Assembly: GCF_027594785.1 (NCBI RefSeq)
Contig: NZ_CP075584.1
Span: 2,356,001 to 2,420,000 of the forward strand
Direction of reading: 5' to 3'
Length of the DNA stretch: 64,000 nt
DNA from: Cryobacterium breve
GTDB taxonomy: Bacteria; Actinomycetota; Actinomycetes; Actinomycetales; Microbacteriaceae
Position 1 is the first letter of the stretch, and the number at the start of each line of letters is the position of its first letter. This document shows, piece by piece, positions 41,661 to 52,861 of this stretch. The notes beneath the pieces were generated by a model. It saw nothing but the letters and a program-made list of their open reading frames with translations. It had not been told where the DNA came from and ran no database searches. The position numbers were made by a program, and so were the translations under genes.

Positions 41661-42292
41661 CCGTGAACGATACGCTCGAGACCGAACCCCTCGTCACCTC
41701 CGGACTCTTCGGGGACCGCATCGACGTCGCACGCGCCTTCGCGGCCAATCTCGCGAGCCAGGGTGAGGAGCGCGGCCTGATCGGCCCGCTCGAGTTGCCC
41801 CGGCTCTGGAGCCGGCACATCCTGAACTGTGCGATCATGGCCCCTTTGCTCCGCCCGGGACTCGTCGGCGACGTCGGCTCGGGTGCCGGGCTACCCGGCC
41901 TCGTGCTGGCGATCATCCGTCCCGACGTGGACTTCGTCCTGATCGAACCGATGGAACGCCGCGTGGCCTGGCTGACCGAGCAGGTTTCGGAACTCGGTTT
42001 GATCAACACGACCGTCATTCGCGCGCGCGCCGAAGACCTGCACCTCCCGCATCCGCTCGATCAGGTCACCGCTCGGGCAGTAAGCGCTTTCCGAACACTC
42101 ATCCCCCTGACAGCCCCGCTGCTCAGGGGGGGGGGTGAGCTCGTGCTGATGAAGGGCGCCGGAGCTCAGGGCGAGATCGCGGCTGCGTCCAAGGAGATTC
42201 GACGTTTTCACCTCAGCAATGTCGAAGTGATCACCCTCGGCGAGGGCGTGCTGCAGGACGTGACCCGGGTCATAAGGGCTACAGTTGATTAG
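41654..42292 (+). CDS. rsmG: 16S rRNA (guanine527-N7)-methyltransferase RsmG
   Basis: 212 aa from GTG 41654; GTG 41663 is an alternative. The SAM-binding GDVGSGAGLPGLVLAI near residues 75-90, DFVLIEPMERRVAWL, and VTARAVSAF are typical of RsmG/GidB. It methylates 16S rRNA in the 530 loop, and loss gives low-level streptomycin resistance in many bacteria. No clear ribosome-binding site precedes the start, whose codon sits inside a parS-like palindrome. A G8 run at 42127-42134 is in frame but would be prone to length errors. Confidence 0.93.
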   Translation: MEPVNDTLETEPLVTSGLFGDRIDVARAFAANLASQGEERGLIGPLELPRLWSRHILNCAIMAPLLRPGLVGDVGSGAGLPGLVLAIIRPDVDFVLIEPMERRVAWLTEQVSELGLINTTVIRARAEDLHLPHPLDQVTARAVSAFRTLIPLTAPLLRGGGELVLMKGAGAQGEIAAASKEIRRFHLSNVEVITLGEGVLQDVTRVIRATVD

Positions 42293-42369
42293 TCCCCGAT
42301 CGGCGTTTCGCAACCCGCGAACACGGATCGTGCATCACCCTCGGATGGCTCTTCAACCGTCGAACGTAA

Positions 42370-43318
<949 letters not shown>

Positions 43319-43319
<1 letters not shown>

Positions 43320-44399
43320 TGGCGAAAAGAACAGGCCTCGGCCGTGGCATTGGCGCCCTGATTCCGATCCAGGACGACCCGACCCTCGCCCGTCCCGTCG
43401 ATGTCTTCTTCCCGTACTCCCCCGCGGCGAAGGCGAGTGCCGCCGCAGCACTCGCCGTGGCCAACGCCGAGGCCGGGATCGTCGCCGTTGACCTCGCGGT
43501 CGTGGCAGACGCGGATGTCGATGGTTCTGACGAGGCCGGTTCTGACGTGGTCGAGCAGGCGGATGCTGACGCGCCCGTCCTGGTCCCCGTTCCCGGTGCC
43601 CGGCTCGCGCACTTGAATCCGTTCGACATCGTCCCGAATGCCCAACAGCCCCGCAGCGTGTTCGACGAATCCGATCTCGCGGAACTGGTTCACAGCATCC
43701 GCGAGGTCGGTGTGCTGCAGCCGATCGTGGTGCGTCCGCTCCCGGATCAGCCGGGAAAGTACGAACTCGTCATGGGTGAGCGACGGCTGCGGGCGACCAA
43801 GGAAGCCGGCCTTGACTCAATCCCCGCCGTGGTCCGGGACACCGCCGACGTCGATATGCTCCGGGACGCCCTGCTGGAGAACCTGCACCGCGCCCAGCTG
43901 AACCCGCTCGAAGAGGCGTCCGCTTACCAGCAGGCTCCTTGCAGACTTTGGAATCACCCAGGACGAGCTCGCACAGCGAATTGGCCGGTCAAGGCCACAA
44001 ATTACCAACACGATCCGTCTGCTGAAGCTCCCGGAGGCGGTGCAATTGCGTGTCGCGGCCGGGGTTCTCTCTGCTGGACACGCCCGCGCCATCCTCTCCG
44101 TCGGCGACCCGGAAGGGATGCTGCGGCTCGCGGACAAGATCGTGAACGAGGACCTGTCCGTCCGCGCCGCGGAGGCCGCTGCGACGGCGGGGCCTAAGGT
44201 ACAGGCACCGCGCCCGTCCGCAGGCAAGCGGCAGGGTCACCTCGACGAAATCGCATCGCACCTCGGTGATCGTCTGGACACCCGGGTGAAGATCAACCTG
44301 GGTGCTCGCAAGGGCCAGATCAATATCGATTTTGCGACCATCGGCGACCTGAACCGGATTCTTGCCGTGCTGGGTGAGCCTGGCTTCGGATCGAACTAG
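43319..44399 (+). CDS. parB: Chromosome partitioning protein ParB (Spo0J), one apparent frameshift
   Basis: About 360 aa from ATG 43319. The N-terminus [16 protein letters not shown] is canonical and likely contacts ParA. An Ala/Val/Asp-rich insert spans about 25-95. The CTP-binding core has [17 protein letters not shown] and [12 protein letters not shown], and the helix-turn-helix has [20 protein letters not shown]. The C-terminal dimer region ends EPGFGSN. A +1 base at 43931-43937 (CAGGCTC for CAGCTC) precedes the DNA-binding motif. ParB loads at the parS sites directly downstream and slides as a CTP clamp. Confidence 0.95.
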
Positions 44400-44432
44400 A
44401 TCCCGCGGTCGAACGGACCTGTCCCGCTCGGG

Positions 44433-44744
44433 TGTTTCACGTGAAACATCACGCACGCGCTCCAGTAGGCTCAGCCGCGCTGACTCGCTGCCGCATGTTT
44501 CACGTGAAACGTATTCCACGAAGCGTAGCCGGGGCATGTTTCACGTGAAACATGGCGGCAGACTCACCCGGCGGGTGTCCGGTCGTTCGTGACTCGACGC
44601 CCATTATTCGCAGGCGACCACCGTGTCGTGTGGATGGTCGGCCCTGCGTGCGTCACGTTCGCGACGCATGTTTCACGTGAAACTCGAAATTTCACGGACC
44701 GCCGACGACGAGACGATCACCGAGCGAGAGTTTCACGTGAAACG
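44433..44744. promoter_or_regulatory. Cluster of five parS sites downstream of parB
   Basis: Perfect GTTTCACGTGAAAC cores lie in 44433-44448, 44496-44511, 44537-44552, 44669-44684 and 44729-44744. The first and third have the full TGTTTCACGTGAAACA consensus. Spacings between centres are about 63, 41, 132 and 60 bp. The 496-bp gap between parB and the ddl end holds no convincing gene, so this appears to be the main centromere. The rest of the gap (44745-44895) shows no feature I can name. Confidence 0.95.
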
Positions 44745-44895
44745 TTGTGTCGGACATCGCGCCTGAAGGCCCATTCCGGGAGGTTTCAGGTCTCCAGAAC
44801 GCGTTCTAAGCGGACTCAGGGCTTGCGAGAATTTCCGAATCGCGACCTAAATGGGGCGAATTCCGGGTGACTTGGGCGATGTGGTCGGATCAGGG

Positions 44896-45855
44896 TCAGT
44901 CGACGGTCGCGATGGCGGCACGCGCGAGAGACTCGTAGACCTCGCCGAGCGTTGCACCGGAGGCTTCGATGGACTGGGGGACCAAGGAGGTCTCGGTGAG
45001 CCCGGGGAGGACGTTGGCTTCGAGGAACCAAACCACGCCGTCCTCGTCGACGATCAGGTCGATCCGGGAGATGTGCCTGAGTCCGAGCAGCGTGTGGATG
45101 GCGACCGCCGTCTCGGCGACGAGGACGGCGATGTCGGCGGAGATGCGCGCGGGTGCGTAGAAGAGAGTCTCGCCGGCGTTGTAGCGGGCTTCAAAACTGT
45201 AGACGCCGTTGACGGGAACGATCTCGACGGCCGGGAGGGCGCCGGGACCGGCGCCTGAGTCGATCACTGTGACGGCGAGTTCGGTGCCGCGCACCTTCTC
45301 CTCGACGAGGGCCACTGAGTTGTAGGTGTACGCCTCGACCATGGCTCGCGGAAGCTCGGCGGCGGTGTCGACTATCGTGACGCCCTGGGCGGATCCGCCT
45401 TGCGCGGGCTTCACCACCAGGGGAGTGGGCAGGGCCGTCAGGAGGTGCTCGAGCACGCTCGCCGCTCCCAGGTCGCGGAAGGTCTCCTTGGACAGAGCGA
45501 TCCAGTTCGGCGTCGAGAATCCGGCGCGACGGACGAGTTCCTTGGCCGTGGGCTTCGACCAGGCCAGGCTTGCGGGCCCGCCGAGGGAGCCGACGTGGGG
45601 GATACCCGTGGTTTCCAGGAGGGCGAGGAGCGCGCCGTCTTCGCCCGTCGCCCCGTGCACGACCGGGAAGATGACGTCGGGCGCCCGGGTGCTGAGGTCG
45701 AGAAGGAGTCCCGCCTGCGGGTCCAGGAGGGTGACCTTGTGCCCGAGGGTGGTCAGGGCATCCGCCACCCGTCGCCCCGAACGGAGGGAGATATCGCGCT
45801 CATGCGAGATTCCGCCGGCGAGAACGACAATCGCAAGGGTAGAAATATCGGTCAT
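44896..45855 (-). CDS. D-alanine--D-alanine ligase family protein (ATP-grasp)
   Basis: 319 aa from ATG 45855. ATP-grasp features: the N-terminal VVLAGGISHERDISLRSGRRV, then HGATGEDGALLALLE, VVKPAQGGSAQGVTIV, ALVEEKVRGTELAV, RIDLIVDEDGVVWFLEANVLPGLTETSLVPQ in part. These match D-Ala-D-Ala ligases, which make the peptidoglycan dipeptide. The protein is at the short end of the family, so it may be a second Ddl-like ligase and not the only one of the cell. It is 42 bp downstream of the aminotransferase on the same strand. Confidence 0.88.
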   Translation of the reverse strand: MTDISTLAIVVLAGGISHERDISLRSGRRVADALTTLGHKVTLLDPQAGLLLDLSTRAPDVIFPVVHGATGEDGALLALLETTGIPHVGSLGGPASLAWSKPTAKELVRRAGFSTPNWIALSKETFRDLGAASVLEHLLTALPTPLVVKPAQGGSAQGVTIVDTAAELPRAMVEAYTYNSVALVEEKVRGTELAVTVIDSGAGPGALPAVEIVPVNGVYSFEARYNAGETLFYAPARISADIAVLVAETAVAIHTLLGLRHISRIDLIVDEDGVVWFLEANVLPGLTETSLVPQSIEASGATLGEVYESLARAAIATVD

Positions 45856-45897
45856 GATCAGGGATTCCTTGCTAATCGCGTGCGAGTGGTTCGTGGG

Positions 45898-47219
45898 CTA
45901 GGAGACGTCGGTCGGCAGCGGGTTGAAGCGACCGGGTGTGCGCACCGGATCGAGCGAGCCGGTGCCGGCGAATGTTTCGAGGAGGTCGAGTCTCATCGCG
46001 GACCACGGTGGCGAGGCGACGAACGCCGACCCGGATTTCTGCGGGGGTGGGGTAGCAGAACGACAACCGGATGTTCTGCTGGCCGTCGCCGTTGGCGAAG
46101 AATGCGGTCCCCGGCGTGTACGCGACAAGCTCCTTGACCGCGCGGGGAAGCATCGCCTTGGAATTGAGCAGCTGGGGCAGGGTGACCCAGACGTAGAAAC
46201 CGCCATTGGGATTCGTCCAGGTGAGTTCGGGCAGGTACTCGTCGAGCGCGTTCAGCAGGGCGTCCTTGCGCTCGTGGTACACGCCGCGAAAGGTGTTGAT
46301 CTGGGCCTTCCAGTCGGCAGTGGCGAGGTACTCGGAGATCACGAGTTGACTGAACGAGCTGGGTGAGAGCACGGCCGCTTCGTTGGCGAGGACGAGTTTT
46401 TCCCGGATCGCGTGCGGGGCGAGGGCCCAGCCGACGCGGAATCCGGGGGCGAGAGTCTTGGAGAAGGTACCGAGGTAGACGACGCCGTCGTCTTCGAGCG
46501 AGCGCATCGCATCCGGTGCCGGCTTGTCGAAGTACAGCAGGCCGTACGGGTTGTCCTCGAGGACAAGGATGTTGTTGGCCCGACAGATTTCGAGGATCTC
46601 GACACGTCGTTGCCAGCTCAGCGTGACCCCGGCCGGATTGTGGGAAGTTCGGGATCGTGTAGAGGAACTTGATGGTCTTGCCGGCGGTGCGCAGTTGAGT
46701 GATGTGCTCGCGCAGGGCCTCAGGGATGAGACCGTGCTCGTCCATGGGGACGTGGTCGACCTCGGCCTGGTACGACTTGAAGATGACCATAGCCGTCACG
46801 TAGCTCGGTCCCTCGGAGATCACGACGTCACCGGGGTCGAGGAAGAGTTTGCTGACGAGTTCGAGGGCGTGCTGCGAGCCGGTCGTCACGACGACATCGT
46901 CGGCGTGGGCACGGATGCCTTCGAGGGCCATGACCTCGAGGATCTGTTCTCGCAGCGCGGGGACACCCTGGCCGGAGCCGTATTGCAGGGCAACGGGACC
47001 CTGCTCGCGCATGACCCGTTCCATGGCGTTGACGACGAGGTCCGGCGGCAGGGCAGCCACGAACGGCATTCCTCCGGCCAGGGAGACGACTTCGGGGCGG
47101 GAGGCGACGGCGAAGAGGGCGCGCACCTCGGAGGCCCGGAGGCCCGCGGCTCGCTCGGCGTAGTGGTGGTACCACGGGTCGAGGTTGTTACCGGCCTGGG
47201 AAGAGGCTTGTGCAGTCAC
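45898..47219 (-). CDS. PLP-dependent fold type I aminotransferase (GntR-MocR-like catalytic domain), two apparent frameshifts
   Basis: About 440 aa from GTG 47219 (VTAQASSQAGNN). Segments of the 2-aminoadipate/valine-pyruvate-type aminotransferase are SLAGGMP, QYGSGQGVPALR, TTGSQHALELVSKLFLDPGD, FLYTIPNFHNPAGVTLS, LEDNPYGLLYF and FSKTLAPGFRVGW with the PLP-binding Lys. Apparent errors: an extra G in 46642-46644 and a +1 at 45988-45994 (GAGTCTC for GAGCTC), after which the end becomes LDLLETFAGTGSLD. This gene is a regular neighbour of parB and trxA in Microbacteriaceae-like genomes. It may supply an amino acid for wall synthesis together with ddl, but that is inference. Confidence 0.88.
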
Positions 47220-47267
47220 GTCACATCCGTTCTGGTGAGGCTTCAATCGTAGGCCCACCCGGATATG

Positions 47268-47303
47268 ACGAAGCCCGCCCGGCGGGTGCCGGGCGGGCTT
47301 CGT
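47268..47303. terminator. Hairpin between trxA and the aminotransferase gene
   Basis: A 13-bp GC-rich perfect stem (ACGAAGCCCGCCC and its complement) with a 10-base loop lies between two minus-strand genes. It would terminate the trxB-trxA transcript. A flanking TTTC tract follows on the + side. Confidence 0.75.
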
Positions 47304-47319
47304 GACTTTCTTCGCTCGG

Positions 47320-47335
47320 GGTTTCACGTGAAACC
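47320..47335. promoter_or_regulatory. Isolated parS site downstream of trxA
   Basis: GGTTTCACGTGAAACC, a fully symmetric 16-mer with the perfect parS core, lies about 2.6 kb from the parB-proximal cluster in the trxA-terminator gap. It is probably another ParB loading site. Confidence 0.92.
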
Positions 47336-47355
47336 TGCCGGAGCGGGGCCGGACC

Positions 47356-47679
47356 TTAGGCCAGGTAGGCGGCCAGGTCGGACACGAGGACGACCTTCGG
47401 CTTGGCGCCGATGACGGTCTTCACGACCTCGCCCTTCTGGAACACCTTCATGGCGGGGATCGACGTGATCTGGTACTTCGCGGCGAGGGCGGGGAAGTCG
47501 TCGACGTTGAGCTTGACGATGTCGAGCTTGTCGGCGTGCTCTGCGGCGATCTGGTCCAGGATCGGGCTGACGGCGCGGCAGGGGCCACACCATTCCGCCC
47601 AGAAGTCCACGAGGACGGTCTTCTCGTTGTTGATGACTTCCTGGTCGAAAGTCGCGTCGGTAACGGCGCGTGCGGACAT
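47356..47679 (-). CDS. trxA: Thioredoxin
   Basis: 107 aa from ATG 47679. The redox motif is WCGPC at residues 30-34 in FWAEWCGPCRAVSP, with the usual TSIPAMKVFQKGEVV including the cis-Pro. It is a cytosolic disulfide reductase kept reduced by TrxB, whose gene ends 9 bp upstream. Length is standard. The trxB-trxA pair near parB is the conserved actinobacterial arrangement. Confidence 0.97.
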   Translation of the reverse strand: MSARAVTDATFDQEVINNEKTVLVDFWAEWCGPCRAVSPILDQIAAEHADKLDIVKLNVDDFPALAAKYQITSIPAMKVFQKGEVVKTVIGAKPKVVLVSDLAAYLA

Positions 47680-47688
47680 GTGTGCTCC

Positions 47689-48663
47689 TTAGTTGGTGGC
47701 TGTTGCGAATGCGGAGTCGCCGGCGCTGGCCAGCAGTTCCGCGGGGAGGGAAGCGAGGTAGTGCTCCGCGTCGAGCGCAGCCACGGTGCCGGAGGCGGCC
47801 GCGGTCACGGCCTGGCGGTAGTGCGGGTCGATGACGTCGCCGGCGGCGAAGACGCCCGCCTGGCTGGTCAGGGAGGATCGTCCCGCGACGGCGATTGTGC
47901 CGTCCGTCGTGAGATCGAGCTGCTGGTGCACGAGGTGGGTGCGCGGGTCGTTGCCGATGGCGATGAAGACGCCTCCGACGGGAAGGACGCGCTCGGCGCG
48001 GGAAACCGTGTCGCGCAGCACGAGGCCGTCGACGGCATCCGTGCCGGTGATGCCCTCAACGGTCGAATTCCAGACGAACTCGATCTTCGGGTTGGCGAAC
48101 GCGCGTTCCTGCATGATCTTGGAGGCGCGCAGGGTGTCCTTGCGGTGCACAACGTAGACCTTGCTCGCGAACCTGGTCAGGAAAGTCGCTTCCTCCATGG
48201 CGGAGTCGCCGCCGCCGATCACGGCGATCTCCTTCTCCTTGAAGAAGAAACCGTCGCAGGTCGCACACCAGGAGACGCCGCGCCCGGAGAGGCGCTCCTC
48301 GTCTTCGAGACCGAGCTTGCGGTAGGCGGAACCGGTCGCGAAAATCACGGTGAGGGCCTCGTGGGTTTCACCGGAGCCGAGCGTGACGGTCTTGACGGAC
48401 CCCGTCAGGTCGAGTTCGGTGACGTCGTCGTAGACGACCTCGGTGCCGAAACGCTCGGCCTGCTCCTGCATCTTCTGCATGAGGTCGGGCCCCTGGACGC
48501 CCTCGGGGAAGCCGGGGAAGTTCTCGACCTCTGTGGTATTCATCAGCTCGCCGCCGGCCTCGACCGAGCTCGCGATGAGGAGCGGCTTCAGGTTGGCGCG
48601 CGCGGCGTAAATGGCGGCCGTGAATCCGGCAGGGCCGGAGCCGATGATGATGATCTGACGCAC
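47689..48663 (-). CDS. trxB: Thioredoxin reductase
   Basis: 324 aa. GTG 48663 (VRQIIIIGSGPAGFTAAIYAARA in part) is chosen because GAAGGAG stands about 8 bp upstream. FAD motif GSGPAG is at the start, the redox CATC in SWCATCDGFFF near residue 135, the NADPH motif VIGGGDSAMEEA, and the terminal FAD motif GVFAAGDV. It reduces thioredoxin with NADPH. The downstream gene is trxA, 9 bp away. All parts are intact. Confidence 0.97.
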   Translation of the reverse strand: MRQIIIIGSGPAGFTAAIYAARANLKPLLIASSVEAGGELMNTTEVENFPGFPEGVQGPDLMQKMQEQAERFGTEVVYDDVTELDLTGSVKTVTLGSGETHEALTVIFATGSAYRKLGLEDEERLSGRGVSWCATCDGFFFKEKEIAVIGGGDSAMEEATFLTRFASKVYVVHRKDTLRASKIMQERAFANPKIEFVWNSTVEGITGTDAVDGLVLRDTVSRAERVLPVGGVFIAIGNDPRTHLVHQQLDLTTDGTIAVAGRSSLTSQAGVFAAGDVIDPHYRQAVTAAASGTVAALDAEHYLASLPAELLASAGDSAFATATN

Positions 48664-48825
48664 GCGTAGACTCCTTCGCAGTGGGGGGCGGGGCAGGTGG
48701 TCTCGCCTCGCTGCCGGGTACAACACATCCTAATCGGATGCTATTCCGCGCCTCCCGGCCGGGGGTCCGCGTTCACGGCCGGTTGCCAGCGTGCCGGGGC
48801 GGTGGACGACAACCGGTGGGATGGA

Positions 48826-50445
48826 TTAGTTGGAGCCGCGCGGGCGGAACCGGTTGATCAGCGGCACCAGGAAGACCCGGAGTTCCTCGCTGCGCATGAG
48901 CAGCAGCATCCCGAAGTAGGCGAGCGTCATTACAGCCCCGATGACGAGCATCGAGACGATCGCTTCCAGGCGACCGGAGACGGCAAAACCACCTTCGTGT
49001 GTGCCGCCCAGGAGCAGGAGTATTCCGAGGCCGAGGATGAGGGGAGGGATCGCGGCGACGACGTACCGGACCAGGCTTCGCAGGATGCGCCGGCCGTCGA
49101 TCCCGCCCAGGCGTCGCCGCAGCAGGTGGCCGGCCAGAACCGTTTGCAGGATTCCGGACACCGTCACGACGAGCGCGATGCCGACGGCGATCCAGGCCGG
49201 GGGAAGCAGCGAGCACGCGAGCACTCCGGCGACGACCAGGATGACCTGGAAGAGGGTGAAGAAGAACGGGGTGCGGGTGTCGCCGAGCGCATAGAAGGTG
49301 CGTTGCAGGACGAACAGCACGCAGAAGGCGACGAGGCCGAGAATGTAGGCGATGATGACGTTGCCGGTGCCCTGCACCTGCTCGAACTTCCCCTGGGTGA
49401 AGACGGCGGAGAACGGATAGGCGCAGACGAGGATCACCGTCGAGGCGAGCACGATCAGGAGCGATGTCCCTCGGATAGCCGACGAGGCATCCGTTCTGAG
49501 CTTCGCGACGTCACCGCGGGAGGCATGCTCGCTCATGCCGGTGAAGTAGGCGGTGGCCACCGAAACGGTGATGACCGAATGCGGGAGCATGAAGATGAGC
49601 CAGGCCGTCGCGAGCACGGCGACGGATGCCTTGCCCGTGGCCAGGGTGACGACCTGGGTCTCGACGATCCCGGCGGCCGTGCTCAGCAGGAGCATGCCGA
49701 AGGTCCAGCTCGCGGTCTTCCCTGCAGCGCCGAGACCGACACCACGGAACTGAAAATCGGGGCGGAAGCGCAGTCCGATCCGACGCCAGAAGTAGAACAG
49801 CACGACGGCCTGGGCGACGACGCCGAGCGTGGCGGTGCCGCCCAGGAGTGCGACCATCCCCGGAGTGAATTCACTCGCCGTGCGATCACCGTTGGGGTCG
49901 GTCCCGGCCACGAGTGCGAAAACGAAGATTCCGGTGAGGGCCACCACGTTGTTGAGCACCGGAACCCAGGTGAACGGCCCGAACGACTTTCGCGCATTCA
50001 GGACCTCACCCAGAACCGTGTACAGGCCGTAGAAGAAGATCTGGGGCATGCACCAATAGGCGAAGGCGATCGCGAGGTCCAACTGCGCTGGAGGCAGGTG
50101 TAAGCCGATGAGGGGCGTGATGACCGGGACAAGGAGAGTCGCAGCGAGGGTGGTGACCGCGAGGACGGTGAGCGCGAGGGTCAGCAGCTTGTTGATGTAC
50201 GCGGTGCCGCCGTCGAGGTGCAGGCCCGCCCTCACTATCTGAGGAACGAGAACCGCGGTGAGGACTCCTCCTGCGACGATCGTGTAGACGGTGTTCGGCA
50301 GTTGATTGGCGAGCGCGAACGCATCGGCGCTCGTTCCGTACAGGCCGATCACGCCTGCGAGGACGATGACCTTCACGAATCCCAGGATGCGGGAGACGAT
50401 CGTGCCGGAGGCGAGGAATGCGCTTGCGCGCCCGATGCTAGCCAC
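48826..50445 (-). CDS. murJ: Lipid II flippase MurJ
   Basis: 539 aa with about 14 membrane helices, beginning ASAFLASGTIVSRILGFVKV. MATE-like repeats and the family segments LPNTVYTIVAGGVLTAVLVPQIV and YFWRRIGLRFRPDF are clear. It exports lipid II for peptidoglycan synthesis. It overlaps the DUF6049 gene start side by 8 bp, the conserved actinobacterial murJ pair. The kinase-like pseudokinase extension seen in some mycobacterial MurJ proteins is absent, and the tail ends RFRPRGSN. Confidence 0.95.
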   Translation of the reverse strand: MASIGRASAFLASGTIVSRILGFVKVIVLAGVIGLYGTSADAFALANQLPNTVYTIVAGGVLTAVLVPQIVRAGLHLDGGTAYINKLLTLALTVLAVTTLAATLLVPVITPLIGLHLPPAQLDLAIAFAYWCMPQIFFYGLYTVLGEVLNARKSFGPFTWVPVLNNVVALTGIFVFALVAGTDPNGDRTASEFTPGMVALLGGTATLGVVAQAVVLFYFWRRIGLRFRPDFQFRGVGLGAAGKTASWTFGMLLLSTAAGIVETQVVTLATGKASVAVLATAWLIFMLPHSVITVSVATAYFTGMSEHASRGDVAKLRTDASSAIRGTSLLIVLASTVILVCAYPFSAVFTQGKFEQVQGTGNVIIAYILGLVAFCVLFVLQRTFYALGDTRTPFFFTLFQVILVVAGVLACSLLPPAWIAVGIALVVTVSGILQTVLAGHLLRRRLGGIDGRRILRSLVRYVVAAIPPLILGLGILLLLGGTHEGGFAVSGRLEAIVSMLVIGAVMTLAYFGMLLLMRSEELRVFLVPLINRFRPRGSN

Positions 50446-52791
50446 GCGGCACGACCGGGGGATCGACAGGCGCGTTCACGGGGGCCTCCACAGCGGCGTC
50501 GGGCGTCGGCTCGATCGCAGTGCGTTCGCGGCGGCGTCGCTGCACGTTCCGCCAGATCCCGAATCCGAAGAAGAGCACGAGCAGGGCGGCGAAGATGAGC
50601 GAACCGAGGCCCTCCCAGTCCGCACGCACGTTGATCGGAATCTGACTGGGCTGGCCGACGACGGAACCGTCCGGTGCGAAGAGGGTGATCCTCAGCGTGA
50701 CGGCACCGTTCCCGACGGCGGCCGTCACGGGCACCTTGACCGTCCTGGCCGAGGAGGCCTCGATCGTCGCCTCGATGACATCGCCGCCGACGATGAGCCG
50801 GCCGTTGGACGGGACGACCTGCACCTTCACCGTCACGGACTGCCCGAGGGCGTTGTCGAGGGTGATCGGGATGTCGACCTGGCTGCCGACGACGTTGATC
50901 GGACCCTTCGTGGACACGCTGATCGAGGAGAGCAACACAGAGGAGTCCACGAGGCTTGAATTGACGGCTTCGCGCCAGGCATCCGTGTCCTGCGCCCAGC
51001 TCGAGGAGAACAGTGCGAGGCTCGTCAGCCGCTGCGTCGCTGTGATGGCGATCGGTTTGGAGAGTGCTGTCGAGAACGCGCTGATGTCGTGTTCGCGCTG
51101 CAGCAGGCTGCGCGCCGGGCCGAGACGGATGTCGGAGACGGCTTGGGACTGGAAGCTGACGTCAGTGGCCGGCGAGGCAGCGCGTGCCGCGGCCAGGGTC
51201 GCCGGTGCCCGCCAACCCAGGCCTGCGAGGGCGGCCAGGGTCTCGCTCAGCCGGACACCTCCCGGCGTGGTGCCACGATCGAACGTGGCGAGGAGGGTGC
51301 GCACGGTCGCAGGGCGCTCGGCCGAGACGACCGCGATCTGGGAACTCAGTTCGGCCATCGCGACCTGCCAGTCGGTGTCCGTCGTGGCGGTGGCGGCCGC
51401 GCGGAGCGCTGCGGAGATCGGTTCGTCAGTGACCAGGGCGTTCCCGTGCCCGCCGGCCAGGACGACGTTCGCGTTGGGGGTTTCGGTGAGGTCCGACTGG
51501 GCGGTGTTGGCTCCGCCGAGGATGAGGCTCGAGAGGCCGCCGGCCGTGAAGACGTCGAGGTCGGCGGCCGCGACCGTTCCCGTCATCGGCCAGCCGACGT
51601 CGGTGGCCGTGTAGTTCCAGGCCAGGAGCCTGCTCACTCGTGGGGACCGTGCCCGGAGTGATCACGGGTGCTGAGGTCGGGGGCGGAGTCGGAGTCGCTG
51701 TTCCAGTGGCCGTGTTGGTCAAGCCTGCGGGGGCGCTGCCGGTTGCCGTCGGCGTCGGCGTCGGCGTCTGAGTCGGCGTTGACGTTGTCGGGGAGGTGAA
51801 GTTCGAGGCGCTGATCGACTGGTCGAATGAGATGGGAACCAGCAGAGTTCCGGCAGCGGCCTGGGTCTGGAGCGTGAGGTCGGCATCCGCATAGCCGAGC
51901 GGGAATATATCGTTTTTCGCCTGGCCGAGGCGACTGAGCCAGGCCACGGCACTCGCCGGCGCCGTATTGCCGAGGATACGGATCGACGCGATGATCATCG
52001 GGTCGATCGCGAGCGTCACGTCGCGATTGATCACACCATCGAGCTGCCGGGAGAGCCTGCCCCCTGGCGCTGTGTACGTTTCGAGCGACTTCGCCGGGAT
52101 GAGTCCCGTCGTCTGCTCCGGCACCGTGATCGGCATCACGACGGCGAGCCCGACCGGGGTGACGACTTCGTTGGAGTACCAGACGAAGGTGCCGCGCCCC
52201 TGCGCGAGGACGGACCCGTCCTCGGTGATCGTGGCCGAGATTCCTCGGGCGCCCCAGGCGTTGCCCGAGGTGAGGCCGATCTTTGCGGAGGGCACCGAGA
52301 TGGCGACGGTTGCAGTTCCCGCCGGCGGGATGGCTGCCGGAAGGGCCGAGCGCAGCATCAGGTCGCCGGGCTTGCCCGTCTTGGTGGGATGCAGCCAGGC
52401 GCTGAGTCCGCTGCGAGTGGTCAGGGCTCGTTCGGCGAGGTAGAGCCTCGATCGTACCGGGGGTGATGGTGTCTGAGCTGTCGTTGGTGATCCGCACCGT
52501 GACCGCGAGGTCCTGACCTGACCGCAGAGGCGCCAGGGAGACGGGGGCCACCGTGACCGTGACGGGGTCCGTCGTCGCGCCATCCGCTGTCGGTGCCGGC
52601 GTGGGAGTGGCCGTGGCGGCGGAGGCAGCCTGAGTCGGTGCGCCGGGGATGACGCCGGACGAAGCCAGGGTAATGAGTCCGGCGAGGATGCCGATCAGGA
52701 GCGCGGAGACGGGGACCCTGAGGTGCGACCAGCGGCTGCTCGCCGCTGTGGGGAGCGCGGGCCGACGCGCAGTACTTGACTCGGCCACCAT
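50438..52791 (-). CDS. DUF6049 secreted/membrane glycoprotein-like protein, two apparent frameshifts
   Basis: About 783 aa from ATG 52791 (MVAESSTARRPALPTAA). An N-terminal helix (VSALLIGILAGLITLASSG) looks like a signal anchor. A Thr/Pro-rich stretch with TPTPTP repeats lies near 340-380, and a C-terminal membrane helix (SLIFAALLVLFFGFGIW) ends in a basic RRRRER tail. Most of the protein is therefore extracytoplasmic. Apparent +1 errors occur at 52443-52449 (GAGCCTC) and 51626-51632 (GAGCCTG). It overlaps murJ by 8 bp. The family always accompanies murJ in actinobacteria (Rv3909 in mycobacteria), and a role in wall export is likely but unproven. Confidence 0.87.
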
Positions 52792-52861
52792 ATAGGGGAT
52801 TCTACGGCGTACGCCCTGAGTAACCGGTCTGCGGCCGCCGCGCCGTCGACCAGGAACTAAC

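Noticed and set aside
44362..44870. Small frames within the parS cluster as genes
   Set aside because: They simply translate the repeated palindromes (VSRETL-type repeats) and lack start signals.
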